NCBI GenBank assembly: GCA_046294265.1
Contig: JBKBKC010000011.1
Span: 62,001-126,000, forward strand
From: JBKBKC01 sp046294265
Lineage (GTDB): Bacteria > Pseudomonadota > Alphaproteobacteria > Rhodobacterales > Rhodobacteraceae
Direction: 5' to 3'
Length of the DNA stretch: 64,000 nucleotides
Part shown: piece by piece, positions 1 through 7,766 of the stretch
Position numbering within the stretch: the stretch's first letter is position 1
Layout: each line of letters starts with the position of its first letter
Notes under the pieces: model-generated
Seen by the model: the letters and a program-made list of their open reading frames with translations, nothing else
Told to the model about the DNA's origin: nothing
Database searches by the model: none
Program-made: the position numbers and the translations under genes

Positions 1-1
1 C

Positions 2-742
2 GAACACAGCGTCACCCCCGGGGCCGCGCCCAACTTTTTCCCGCCGACAGCATTCCAGGCGGGGGCCGTGGGGGATGAGTTCTATTCGCCGCTGGTCGAA
101 TTCGACAACGCCAAGAACGCGGTGTTCAACATGCCCATGGTGGCCTTCGACATCTCGGCCGAAGAATTGGATGCGATGTGCGACGGTGCGGTGGACAAGT
201 CGAAGGTGCATGACAAGGTGGTGTCGATCTGCCCCCGCGACGGCACGGTGACCCTGCAGATGACGCTGGGATACACGTTCGGCAAGCCGATCTTCTACCT
301 TTCGACCGAGGCGAATGACCCGCTGATCGCCACGCTGGAGGGCGGCATCTACACGCCTGCGCTGAACGACCTGCCCTTCGCGCTGGAGGATGCGGCACCC
401 GGCGAGGCGGCGGAGCGTATCTATGTGTTCGCCAACGGACCCACAGGCGCGGATCACCCGTTCCGGCAGGGCGTCAACTCGGCGCTGTCGGATGGCGGGC
501 ACGGGCCGCTGAACGTGCTCGGCGGCATTCCCACGATCAACCTGGACTACAGCCCGATCTGGCGGCTGTTCCCGGTTGTCTGGACCGAGACCGCCATCGC
601 GGCAGGCTATCGCACCAAGCTGACCAATGCCATCGACATCGAGAATGCCGGGGCCAAGGGCATCGTCGAAAGCCTGGCTGGCGGCGCGCCCCGCGCGGTG
701 GGGTTCCTCGTGAACTGCCCCGTCGTCTACCGGATCAACTGA
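2..742 (+). CDS. Protein of unknown function, 5'-truncated by window edge
   Basis: The reading frame is open at the left edge and ends with TGA at 740-742, so about 246 residues of the C-terminal part are visible. An internal GTG at 68 is not needed as a start because the frame continues upstream with coding-like codons. The chain has no obvious membrane segments. Its C-terminal part contains YSPIWR, PVVWTETAI, GYRTKLTNAIDIENA and ends NCPVVYRIN. This resembles a family of secreted or periplasmic proteins of unknown function that I recall as DUF7482-like; the match is from memory and unsure. A strong hairpin follows the stop. Confidence 0.7.
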   Translation, partial: EHSVTPGAAPNFFPPTAFQAGAVGDEFYSPLVEFDNAKNAVFNMPMVAFDISAEELDAMCDGAVDKSKVHDKVVSICPRDGTVTLQMTLGYTFGKPIFYLSTEANDPLIATLEGGIYTPALNDLPFALEDAAPGEAAERIYVFANGPTGADHPFRQGVNSALSDGGHGPLNVLGGIPTINLDYSPIWRLFPVVWTETAIAAGYRTKLTNAIDIENAGAKGIVESLAGGAPRAVGFLVNCPVVYRIN

Positions 743-756
743 TCCGGCCCGCCAAG

Positions 757-784
757 CCCCCCGCGCTTGCCCGCGCGCGGGGGG
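757..784. terminator. GC-rich hairpin after the first gene
   Basis: The 10-nt arm CCCCCCGCGC (757-766) pairs perfectly with GCGCGGGGGG (775-784) around an 8-nt loop. It lies 15 nt after the stop of the first gene. There is no clear T run, so termination is an inference. Confidence 0.5.
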
Positions 785-821
785 CCGGCACCCTGCCTTT
801 CCCCTGCAAAAGGACGCCCTC

Positions 822-1175
822 CTGTTCCGCCCCCTCCTTCTTTCGCTGGCCCTTGGCACGACCCTGGCCACACCGACCCTCTCCGCCCCCCTGTCGCTGA
901 TGGTCGGTCCGCCCGAAGGCCGCCACGTGACGTTTTCATTTGCCGAAGGCCGCAGCGCCCACGACGCCCTGGTGATCGAGACGCGGCGGCTGGGGAACCC
1001 CGGTGCCGCCCTGCGCATCTGGATCGACCGCAGCAAGGCCCCCCTGTTCGACCGCGTGCTCGGCCCCGATGACTGCAGGTTCGACGATGCGGGCGCCACC
1101 TGCCGCATCGTGATCGCGGGCGGCAGCGGCGACTATGCGTCAGCACAGATTGACCGAGGCGCGATTAACAGTTGA
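822..1175 (+). CDS. Small secreted protein of unknown function, probable CTG start
   Basis: The frame is strongly coding (mostly G/C at third positions) and ends with TGA at 1173-1175. The first canonical start is ATG 900, but that would cut a very typical signal peptide in two. Read from CTG 822 the N-terminus is LFRPLLLSLALGTTLATPTLSA, hydrophobic with a small-residue cleavage site. A Shine-Dalgarno-like AAAAGGAC lies at 808-815. Between the previous stop and 900 this frame holds no ATG, GTG or TTG, only CTG at 804 and 822. The mature part has two Cys (DDCRF and ATCRI) that could form a disulfide. I do not recognise the family. A sequencing error near the start is the main alternative to CTG initiation. 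Confidence 0.65.
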   Translation: MFRPLLLSLALGTTLATPTLSAPLSLMVGPPEGRHVTFSFAEGRSAHDALVIETRRLGNPGAALRIWIDRSKAPLFDRVLGPDDCRFDDAGATCRIVIAGGSGDYASAQIDRGAINS

Positions 1176-1207
1176 CCATTTACGCTCTCGAAAGAGGAGA
1201 TTTCGAA

Positions 1208-1657
1208 TTGCGTATTGTTGCATCAACAATGGCCTGTGCGGCGGTGATCCTTCTTTGCGGCGCGGGTGCGCCTGCGCAGGCGCAGAACAGGCCTCCGGAG
1301 GTGAAGCTGTCGGCCAATTTCGTGGGCCTGCGGGTGAATGTGGACGGGTCGGGCGATCTGGTCGTCGTGGCGGCGCTTCATGACATCGGGGGCCGACTTG
1401 CGGCCTGCGGGCTGATTTTCCCGGACGGGGCAAAGGCGACGGCGATCAATAGGCGCAACAAGGTGCTGGAGGCGGTCGTCATCACCTTTCAGGGCCGCGC
1501 GCTGCCGGTCTATGCCACAGCCTTCGCATGGTTCGACACGGTGGCGGCCGCCGAGGCTGGGAAGGCGCGATGCTCGGTTTCTGGGCGCCCCTGGCAGGCC
1601 GCCTATGGGCGCGAAAAACCGGGCATCCGGCTGCGCAGCAACAGCTATCGTGACTGA
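1208..1657 (+). CDS. Small secreted protein of unknown function
   Basis: I chose the TTG at 1208 because AAAGAGGAG (1191-1199) sits 8 nt before it and translation then begins with a clean signal peptide, (M)RIVASTMACAAVILLCGAGAPAQAQ, with cleavage likely after AQA. The TTG at 1172 would give a longer, polar N-terminus. The mature protein of about 125 residues has two Cys (AACGL and ARCSV) and no recognised domain. It follows the previous small secreted protein by 32 nt, so the two may be cotranscribed. Function unknown; a periplasmic location is inferred. Confidence 0.75.
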   Translation: MRIVASTMACAAVILLCGAGAPAQAQNRPPEVKLSANFVGLRVNVDGSGDLVVVAALHDIGGRLAACGLIFPDGAKATAINRRNKVLEAVVITFQGRALPVYATAFAWFDTVAAAEAGKARCSVSGRPWQAAYGREKPGIRLRSNSYRD

Positions 1658-1675
1658 CCGCTACGGCATGGGCGT

Positions 1676-2920
1676 TCAGCGCGGGTCCATCGTGGCGGGT
1701 GCGCCGCCCTCGAAGCGGTTGGGCTCGCCATAGCTGCATGGCGCCTCCTGCATTTCCAGATGCAGCCGGGCGCCGGTATAGGGATGGGCGCGGGCGAGAT
1801 CCTCGTCGAAGTCGATGCCAAGGCCGGGGGCCTCGGGCGGGATGATATAGCCATCCTCCCAGCGGATCGAATGCCGGATCAGCGCAAGGTGGAAGGCCCC
1901 CCCCGTCTCGATCGTCTCGGCGATCAGCAGGTTCGGGATCGAGGCCGACAGATGCACGTTCGCCGCCCACTCCACCGGACCCGCATACAGGTGCGGGGCC
2001 ATCTCGGCGTTGTAGATTTCGGCCATGGCGGCGATCTTTTTTGCCTCCCAGATGCCGCCCACGCGGCCGAGGGCGGGTTGCAGGATCTTTACCCCGCCGT
2101 GGCGCAGAAGGGCGCCGAACTCGGCCTTGGTCGTCATCCGCTCGCCGGTGGCCAGCGGGATGCGCACCTGGGCCGCCACATTTGCGAATTCGGCGAGGTT
2201 GTCCGGCGGGATCGGCTCTTCATACCACAGGGGGTTGTAGGGCTCGATCTCGCGGCCAAGGCGGATGGCGCCCGCGGTGGTGAACTGGCCATGCGTGCCG
2301 AAAAGGATGTCGGCGCGGTCGCCCACGGCCTCGCGGATCGCGGCGCAGAAGGCGACCGAGCGGCTGATGTCCGACAGCGCCGGCTGGTGGCCGCCGCGGA
2401 TGGTGTAGGGGCCCGCGGGATCGACCTTCACGGCGGTAAAGCCCTGGCCGACGAAGCGCGCGGCGGCTTCGGCGGCCATGTCGGGGCTGACCCAGAAATC
2501 CGCCGTCTCCTGCCCCGGCGGGGGATAGAGGTAGGTATAGCTGCGGATGCGATCGTTCATCCGGCCCCCGAGCAGCGCCCAGACGGGGCGGTTGCGCGCC
2601 TTGCCCAGGATATCCCAGCAGGCGATCTCCAGCCCGGAAAAGGCACCCATCACCGTGGGATCGGGGCGCTGCGTGAAGCCCGAGGAATAGGCGCGGCGGA
2701 ACATCAGCTCGATGTTTTCGGGGCTCTCGCCCTCCATGTGCCGGGCGAAGACATCTTCGATGACCGCTTGCATCGCTGCGGGGCCAACGGTGGAGGCGTA
2801 ACATTCGCCGTAGCCGGTGATGCCGCAGGCGGTGGTGAGTTTTGGGAATATCCAGTAGCGGCCGCCCCAGCCGGGGGCGGGGGGGGCCACGGTGAAGATG
2901 TCGAGGGACTGGAGTATCAT
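1676..2920 (-). CDS. Mandelate racemase/muconate lactonizing (enolase superfamily) protein
   Basis: The 414-residue protein has the enolase-superfamily layout: an N-terminal capping domain (about 1-125) and a TIM-barrel. It aligns without gaps to the galactonate dehydratase type. Retained features are AVKVDP near residue 165, His210 in THGQ, the Glu pair at 234-235 in YEEP, Glu260 in GER and His310 in APH. Two usual residues are absent. The first metal-ligand Asp is Gly208 (the segment reads LFGTHGQ where DgoD-like enzymes have a DFHGR motif), and the Asp of the His-Asp dyad is Ala283 (QPALGR). Family members dehydrate or racemise sugar acids, but the substrate here cannot be assigned, and normal one-metal chemistry should not be assumed. 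Confidence 0.85.
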   Translation of the reverse strand: MILQSLDIFTVAPPAPGWGGRYWIFPKLTTACGITGYGECYASTVGPAAMQAVIEDVFARHMEGESPENIELMFRRAYSSGFTQRPDPTVMGAFSGLEIACWDILGKARNRPVWALLGGRMNDRIRSYTYLYPPPGQETADFWVSPDMAAEAAARFVGQGFTAVKVDPAGPYTIRGGHQPALSDISRSVAFCAAIREAVGDRADILFGTHGQFTTAGAIRLGREIEPYNPLWYEEPIPPDNLAEFANVAAQVRIPLATGERMTTKAEFGALLRHGGVKILQPALGRVGGIWEAKKIAAMAEIYNAEMAPHLYAGPVEWAANVHLSASIPNLLIAETIETGGAFHLALIRHSIRWEDGYIIPPEAPGLGIDFDEDLARAHPYTGARLHLEMQEAPCSYGEPNRFEGGAPATMDPR

Positions 2921-2940
2921 GATGCGGTCCGCCTGCTGAG

Positions 2941-2990
2941 GGACCCGGGGCGCTGCCCCGGACCCCGGGATATTTGGAGACAGAAGAAGC
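2941..2990. repeat. Dispersed hairpin repeat, copy 1
   Basis: The arms CCGGGGC (2945-2951) and GCCCCGG (2955-2961) form a hairpin. It is followed by ACCCCGGGATATTTGG and then AGACAGAAGAAG. The same arrangement occurs at 13578-13632, and the GGATA-TTG core recurs in inverted pairs near 30443-30499. It lies 3' of the MFS gene on the minus strand and may terminate transcription. Confidence 0.6.
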
Positions 2991-2991
2991 C

Positions 2992-4215
2992 TTAAGCCGC
3001 CGGCAGGGGCCGTGCGCGGCTGCCTGCGACATGGGTTGCGATGGCCGCGACGATCAGGAGGGCGGCGAGGAGGAAGGGCGCGCCGGGGGCGAAGATGGCG
3101 GCACCCGCGCGGGTGAAGGCGGCGAAGGTCTGTGTCATGATGAGGGGGGATGCGATCATGGCGATGGCGTTGAGGGAAGCGAGGACGCCCTGCAACTCGC
3201 CTTGCGCGTTCTCGGGGGTCTGGCGCGAGAGGATGGCCTGGAGGGCCGGGGTGACCACGCCGCCCAGGGCCGTGACAGGGGTCAGCAGGAGGGCAAGGGG
3301 GCCGGAAGTTACGAGGCCAAGGCCGGTGAGGGTGGTCGCATCGACCCAGAGGCCAAGATGCGCCGCGCGGTGTTCGCCGAAGCGGCGGATGAGGGGGCCC
3401 ACCAGCAGCGCCTGGCCCACGGCGAAGGAAACGCCATAGAGCGCCAGCGACAGGCCGATCATCGTGGTGTCCCAGCCGAAGCGGGCGGTGCCGTAATAGG
3501 CCCAGATCGCGGGATAGACGTTCATCGCGACGCTGAGGAGGAGGAAGGTGATCAGGGGCAGGCGGGCCGCGCGCAATCTGGTGATGGCGAGGAGCGCGCC
3601 GATGGGGTTCGCGCGCGACAGGGCGAAGGCGCGGCGGGTGGCGGTGGTGACGGTTTCGGGCAGGACCATCGCGCCGAAAATCAGGTTGGCGGTGGCGAGC
3701 GCGCCCGCTGCGTAAAAGGGCGCGCGGGTGTCGATGCCCGCAAGAAGGCCCCCGATCACCGGTCCCAACACGAAGCCCACGCCGAAGCCCGCGCCGATCA
3801 GGCCGAAGCGGCGGCCGCGATCCTTGGGCGGCGTGATGTCGGCGATGAAGGCGGCGGCGGTGGCGTTGGTGGCGGCGGCAATGCCCGCCACGATGCGGGC
3901 CGTCAGCAGGAGCCAGATCGTGGGGGCCAGCGCCATTGTCAGGTAGCTTGCCGCCATCACCGCGAGCGACACGAGGAGCACGGGGCGCCGCCCGAACCGG
4001 TCCGATAGGGCGCCGATCAGGGGGCCGAAGAGGAATTGCGCCACCGCGTAGGAGGCCGCGAGGATTCCCCCCCAGAGGGCGGCGTCCGCGAGGGTGCCGC
4101 CGGTAACATCCTCGATCAGCTGCGGCATGACCGGAAAGATCAGGCCGATGCCGATGGCGTCGAGGGTGACGGTGGCGATGATGAAGGTGAGGGCGGCGCG
4201 GGGCGGAGGGCTCAT
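2992..4215 (-). CDS. TetA-like MFS efflux transporter
   Basis: The 407-residue protein has about 12 hydrophobic segments. The first helix contains DAIGIGLIFPVMP, and the MFS signature GALSDRFGRRPVLL lies in the loop after helix 2; both are typical of the TCR/Tet proton-antiporter group. Family members export tetracycline or other small amphiphilic compounds from the cytoplasm; chromosomal relatives often have unknown substrates, so no resistance phenotype should be inferred. The ATG at 4213-4215 overlaps the stop of the upstream alpha/beta hydrolase gene in an ATGA arrangement, indicating translational coupling. Confidence 0.9.
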   Translation of the reverse strand: MSPPPRAALTFIIATVTLDAIGIGLIFPVMPQLIEDVTGGTLADAALWGGILAASYAVAQFLFGPLIGALSDRFGRRPVLLVSLAVMAASYLTMALAPTIWLLLTARIVAGIAAATNATAAAFIADITPPKDRGRRFGLIGAGFGVGFVLGPVIGGLLAGIDTRAPFYAAGALATANLIFGAMVLPETVTTATRRAFALSRANPIGALLAITRLRAARLPLITFLLLSVAMNVYPAIWAYYGTARFGWDTTMIGLSLALYGVSFAVGQALLVGPLIRRFGEHRAAHLGLWVDATTLTGLGLVTSGPLALLLTPVTALGGVVTPALQAILSRQTPENAQGELQGVLASLNAIAMIASPLIMTQTFAAFTRAGAAIFAPGAPFLLAALLIVAAIATHVAGSRARPLPAA

Positions 4216-4925
4216 CGGGCGATGTCGATCAGGCGCTGCGCGAGGGCCTCGGGGGCCGCGAAGAAGGGCGAATGCGAGGTGGGCAGGGTGGTGACGCGTC
4301 CGGCGGGCAGGTGGGCGGACATTGTGGCCTGGAAATCGGGCGGGATGGCGCGGTCTTCGGTGCAGCGGATGTAGTGCGCCTCGACGCGCAGGGCGCGGTC
4401 GGGGGTGAGGGGGGTGGCCTGGGGGACGACGGCCTGCGGGCAGAGGCGGGGCAGCGCATAGGCCAGCGTGTCGGTTGGGCAGTCGTGGTAGAAGAGGTCG
4501 CGCGCCATGTCGGGGCGGAAGGTGAAGGAGTGGCCGTCGGGGGCAATCTGGATGGCGGGCAGGAGGGGTTGCGACGGGCCGGCGCGGCGCATGTCGATCA
4601 GCGAATGGCCTGCGCGGGGCAGGTAGGCGCAGAGGTAGATCAGCCGGGCGAAGGCCTGCGGTGCGCGTTCGGCGGCGGCGGTGATCGGGTAGCCCGCCAT
4701 GGAGTGGCCGACCAGCGTGACCGGGCGGCCGATGCGGGCTGCGGCGGCAAGGATCGCCTTGGCGTAGAGGTCAAGCGTGACCTCGGCGAGGGGGGTGCGG
4801 TCGTCGCCATGGCCGGGCAGGTCGATGGCTGTGGCGCTGTGACCCGGAATGTTGAGAAAAGGCAAGGTATCGCGCCAGCACCAGGCCCCGTGGCAGGAGC
4901 CGTGGATCAACAGAAAGTCAGCCAT
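4212..4925 (-). CDS. Alpha/beta hydrolase (plant esterase-like type)
   Basis: The 237-residue cytoplasmic alpha/beta-hydrolase begins LLIHGSCHGAWCW, the oxyanion-hole region of the salicylate/methyl-ester esterase-like group. The nucleophile elbow is GHSMAG near residue 94. The catalytic His is probably in PTSHSPFF near the C-terminus, and an acidic partner is likely in CTEDRAIP. The start ATG is preceded by AAGAAGGAAC. Its stop overlaps the start of the MFS gene by 4 nt, so hydrolase and pump are probably one operon. The substrate is unknown. Confidence 0.85.
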   Translation of the reverse strand: MADFLLIHGSCHGAWCWRDTLPFLNIPGHSATAIDLPGHGDDRTPLAEVTLDLYAKAILAAAARIGRPVTLVGHSMAGYPITAAAERAPQAFARLIYLCAYLPRAGHSLIDMRRAGPSQPLLPAIQIAPDGHSFTFRPDMARDLFYHDCPTDTLAYALPRLCPQAVVPQATPLTPDRALRVEAHYIRCTEDRAIPPDFQATMSAHLPAGRVTTLPTSHSPFFAAPEALAQRLIDIAR

Positions 4926-5026
4926 TTTGGTTCCTTCTTAGGGGTTTGGCGGCAAAACCTGATGCAAAATGCGACATGGGCTGGGCGGATATGAATTCGG
5001 GGCCGGATGGAAGTTTCGCCAGTCTG

Positions 5027-5815
5027 TCAGACATGGCCGATGTCCTTCAGAAAGCCTGCGACCGCCGCGGCCCAGTCCTGCGGCGCGTCCAAGCTGGGCA
5101 GGTGACCGGCCTTGCGGATCAGGTGGAAGCGGCTGCCGGGGATCAGGTCGGCCAGGTCGCGCACGAGGTCGGGCGGGGTGGAGCCGTCATGGGCACCCGC
5201 GATCGCAAGGGTCGGCAGACGCAGGGCCGCGGTGGCGGTGTAGAAATCGGTGCCTGCGATGGCGGCGGCGGCGCCGCACCAACCTTCGGGGTCGGTCGCG
5301 GCAAGGCGGTCTTGCCACAGGCTCGCCTCAGCACCTTCGCGGAAGGGTCGGGGAAACCAGCGATCGACCGTCGCCCCGGCCACGGCCGCCATGCCGCCTG
5401 CACGGACGGCGGCGATGCGGTCGGCCCAGACCCCCGGTGTGGCGATCTTGGGCGCGGTGTTCGACAGGACCAGCGCGCGCACGAGGTCCAGCCGTTTCAC
5501 CGCCAGCCCCTGCGCCACCATCCCCCCCAGCGACACGCCCGCCAGCACCGCATCGCGCAGGCCGAGATGGTCCATCAGCCGCTCGGCATCGCGCACCAGC
5601 GCCCCCATCGCATAGGGGGCCGGGGGTGTGTCGGATTGGCCGTGGCCACGCGCGTCGTAGCGGATCACCCGCAGGCCGGGGGGCAACAGCGGCAACACCG
5701 CATCGAACAGCCGCAGGTCGGTGCCGAGAGCATGGGCCAGCACCAGCGCAGGCCCATCCCTTGGTCCCTCGTCCAGATAGTGCAGCCGCAAGTCGGGAAG
5801 GAAGGCCAGGGGCAT
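5027..5815 (-). CDS. pcaD: 3-oxoadipate enol-lactonase-like alpha/beta hydrolase
   Basis: The 262-residue protein matches the PcaD family along its length: LRLHYLDEG at the N-terminus, AHALGTDLRLFD around the oxyanion hole, RYDARGHGQSD, the nucleophile elbow GVSLGGMVAQ, and IRKAGHLPSLDAP with the catalytic His. PcaD hydrolyses 3-oxoadipate enol-lactone to 3-oxoadipate in the protocatechuate branch of the beta-ketoadipate pathway. No other pca gene is visible nearby, so the exact substrate is less sure than the fold. It starts 3 nt after the stop of the PLP-enzyme gene, which suggests an operon. Confidence 0.8.
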   Translation of the reverse strand: MPLAFLPDLRLHYLDEGPRDGPALVLAHALGTDLRLFDAVLPLLPPGLRVIRYDARGHGQSDTPPAPYAMGALVRDAERLMDHLGLRDAVLAGVSLGGMVAQGLAVKRLDLVRALVLSNTAPKIATPGVWADRIAAVRAGGMAAVAGATVDRWFPRPFREGAEASLWQDRLAATDPEGWCGAAAAIAGTDFYTATAALRLPTLAIAGAHDGSTPPDLVRDLADLIPGSRFHLIRKAGHLPSLDAPQDWAAAVAGFLKDIGHV

Positions 5816-5818
5816 CGG

Positions 5819-6790
5819 TCAGGCCGCGAACCGGGCCAGCGCCCCGGCAAAGACCGCGGCATCGACATTGCCGCCCGAGGCCACGGCGATCACATCCGCG
5901 CCCGCGATCAGGTCGGGGCGGAAGAGGGCGGCGGCAAGGGCGACGGCGCCGCCCGGCTCCAGCACGATCCTGAGGCGGGCGAAGGCCAGCGACAGGGCGG
6001 CCAGCGCCTCATCATCGGTGACCACGAGGCCGGGGCCGGCGAGGCGGGTGAGGATGGGCAGGGTCAACTCGCCCGGCGTCGGGGTCACGATGGCATCGCA
6101 GATCGAGCCTGCGGCGGCGGCGTTGCGCTGTCGGGTGCCGGTGGCAAGGCTTCGCGCCATGTCGTCGAAGCCCGCCGGTTCGCAGGTGCGCACCCGCAGG
6201 GCCGGGGCGCGGTCGGCCAAGGCGAGCGCGATGCCCGCCGAGAGGCCCCCGCCGCCGCAGCAGACCAGCACGTCGGCGGTGGTGATGCCTGCCTCGCGTG
6301 CCTGCTCGGCGATCTCCAGCCCGGTTGTGCCCTGGCCCGCGATCACCTGCGCGTCGTCGAAGGGGCGGATCAGGGCAAGGCCGCGTTCGCCGGCCAGCCG
6401 CGCGCCGATCTTTTCGCGGTCTTCTGTGGCGCGGTCGTAGAGCACGACCTCGGCCCCCAGCGCGCGGGTGGTGGCGATCTTCACCTGCGGCGCGTCGGCG
6501 GGCATGATGATGACGGCGGGCAGGCCGTGGCGGGCGGCGGCAAGGGCCACGCCCTGCGCGTGGTTGCCCGACGAAAAGGCGATCACGCCGGCGGTGCCGG
6601 GGGGCAGGGCGGAGACAGCGGACCATGCGCCACGGAACTTGAACGACCCGGTGTGCTGCAGGCATTCGGCCTTGATCCAGACGCGGCGGCCCGCGATGGC
6701 GTCGAGGAAGGGCGAGGACAGGAGCGGCGTGCGCCGGGCCTGCCCGTTCAGGCGGCGGGCGGCGGCGTCGATCATGGCGATGTCGGTCAT
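5819..6790 (-). CDS. Threonine dehydratase/serine racemase-like PLP enzyme
   Basis: The 323-residue fold-type II PLP enzyme carries the lysine Schiff-base motif TGSFKFRGA near residues 47-55, the substrate loop SSGNHAQG, the phosphate-binding CCGGGGLSAG, and a C-terminal VASGGNVD. These define the threonine/serine dehydratase family, which deaminates Thr or Ser, or racemises Ser. There is no C-terminal ACT regulatory domain, so it resembles the short catabolic form rather than biosynthetic IlvA. The ATG is preceded by GGGGAGGACC. It overlaps nothing upstream and is followed 3 nt later by the pcaD-like gene. Confidence 0.85.
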   Translation of the reverse strand: MTDIAMIDAAARRLNGQARRTPLLSSPFLDAIAGRRVWIKAECLQHTGSFKFRGAWSAVSALPPGTAGVIAFSSGNHAQGVALAAARHGLPAVIIMPADAPQVKIATTRALGAEVVLYDRATEDREKIGARLAGERGLALIRPFDDAQVIAGQGTTGLEIAEQAREAGITTADVLVCCGGGGLSAGIALALADRAPALRVRTCEPAGFDDMARSLATGTRQRNAAAAGSICDAIVTPTPGELTLPILTRLAGPGLVVTDDEALAALSLAFARLRIVLEPGGAVALAAALFRPDLIAGADVIAVASGGNVDAAVFAGALARFAA

Positions 6791-6844
6791 GCGGTCCTCC
6801 CCTGGGGCAGTCTTACCACCCGGTGGGGCGGGGGCAAGCGGCCC

Positions 6845-7669
6845 TCAGGCGCAGGCGGCGAGGAAGGCGCGCAGGGCGGCGAGGCTTTCGGGTTCGTCGA
6901 GAAAGGGGATGTGGGCGCGGTCGGGCACCTCGGCGAAGATCATGTCGGGGCGGCGGCGGCGCATCTCGGCGGCGGTCTCGGGCGACAGGAGGTCGGAGTT
7001 GGCACCCCGGATCAGCGCGAGGGGGAGATCCGCGCAGGCGTCGAAGAGGGGCCAGGCATCGGCGGGCGGGCCTTCGAACGCCTTGAGGAACGCGTCGCGC
7101 AGGGCGGGGTCGTAGGTGATGCGCAGGCCGTCGGGGGTGGCGGTGTAGTGGCGGCGCGCCTCGGCCAGCCACCGGTCGGCGGGGACGTTCGCGAAACCGG
7201 GCATGTTGCGGGGGAGGGCTGCGGCAAGGTCCTCGTGCGTGCGGGCGCGGGGGTTGTGGCCGAGGTAGTCCATGATCCGCGCCAGTCCCGCGCGTTCGAT
7301 CACCGGGCCCACGTCGTTCAGGCAGAGGCCGATCAGGCGGGGTTTGGCGACGGCGGCGAGGAACATCCCGATCAGGCCGCCGCGCGAGGTGCCTAGGATG
7401 GCGGCGCGGTCGATCCCGAGATGGTCGAGCAGGGCCAGCGCGTCGGCCCCCTCTTGCGGGACGGTGTAGGTGGCGGCCCCGGTCCAGTCGCTGGCGCCGC
7501 GGCCGCGGTAGTCCATGCGGATCAGGCGGCAGGGCGGCAGGTGGGGGGCCATGTCGTCGAAATCGGCCATCGTGCGGGTGAGGCCCGCGAGGCACAGAAG
7601 CGGCAGGCCCGTCCCCTGGTCCGAGAAGGCGAGGCGGGTGCCGTCGGGGGTGGTGAAATGCTGGGGCAT
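6845..7669 (-). CDS. Alpha/beta hydrolase
   Basis: I chose the ATG at 7667-7669 (MPQHFTTPDGTRLAFSDQG) because it has an upstream GAAAGG and fits the usual start of this family; a longer frame reaches 7738 but adds an atypical N-terminus. The protein is 274 residues with LLCLAGLTRTMADFD at the oxyanion hole, MDYRGRGASDW, the nucleophile motif GTSRGG near residue 100, and a catalytic His in PDRAHIPFLDEPE near the C-terminus. The GTSRGG elbow is common in hydrolases whose substrate is not known. It is 54 nt from the divergent or upstream PLP gene start and probably has its own promoter. Confidence 0.85.
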   Translation of the reverse strand: MPQHFTTPDGTRLAFSDQGTGLPLLCLAGLTRTMADFDDMAPHLPPCRLIRMDYRGRGASDWTGAATYTVPQEGADALALLDHLGIDRAAILGTSRGGLIGMFLAAVAKPRLIGLCLNDVGPVIERAGLARIMDYLGHNPRARTHEDLAAALPRNMPGFANVPADRWLAEARRHYTATPDGLRITYDPALRDAFLKAFEGPPADAWPLFDACADLPLALIRGANSDLLSPETAAEMRRRRPDMIFAEVPDRAHIPFLDEPESLAALRAFLAACA

Positions 7670-7766
7670 GGCGGGCCTTTCGGGGGCTTGGGGCGGGGTG
7701 TCCCACGCTGGGACAGGCTGGCGGGTGTTTGGGATCAACGGGTTATGGGCGCGGATTCACGGGTTG

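Noticed and set aside
2992..4215. Tetracycline resistance determinant
   Set aside because: The TetA-like motifs support the transporter family only; chromosomal relatives often have other substrates, so no resistance call is made.
4946..7396. 816-codon open frame on the plus strand
   Set aside because: It lies opposite three well-supported minus-strand genes, and its translation is Gly/Arg-rich low-complexity text, as expected from antisense reading of high-GC codons.
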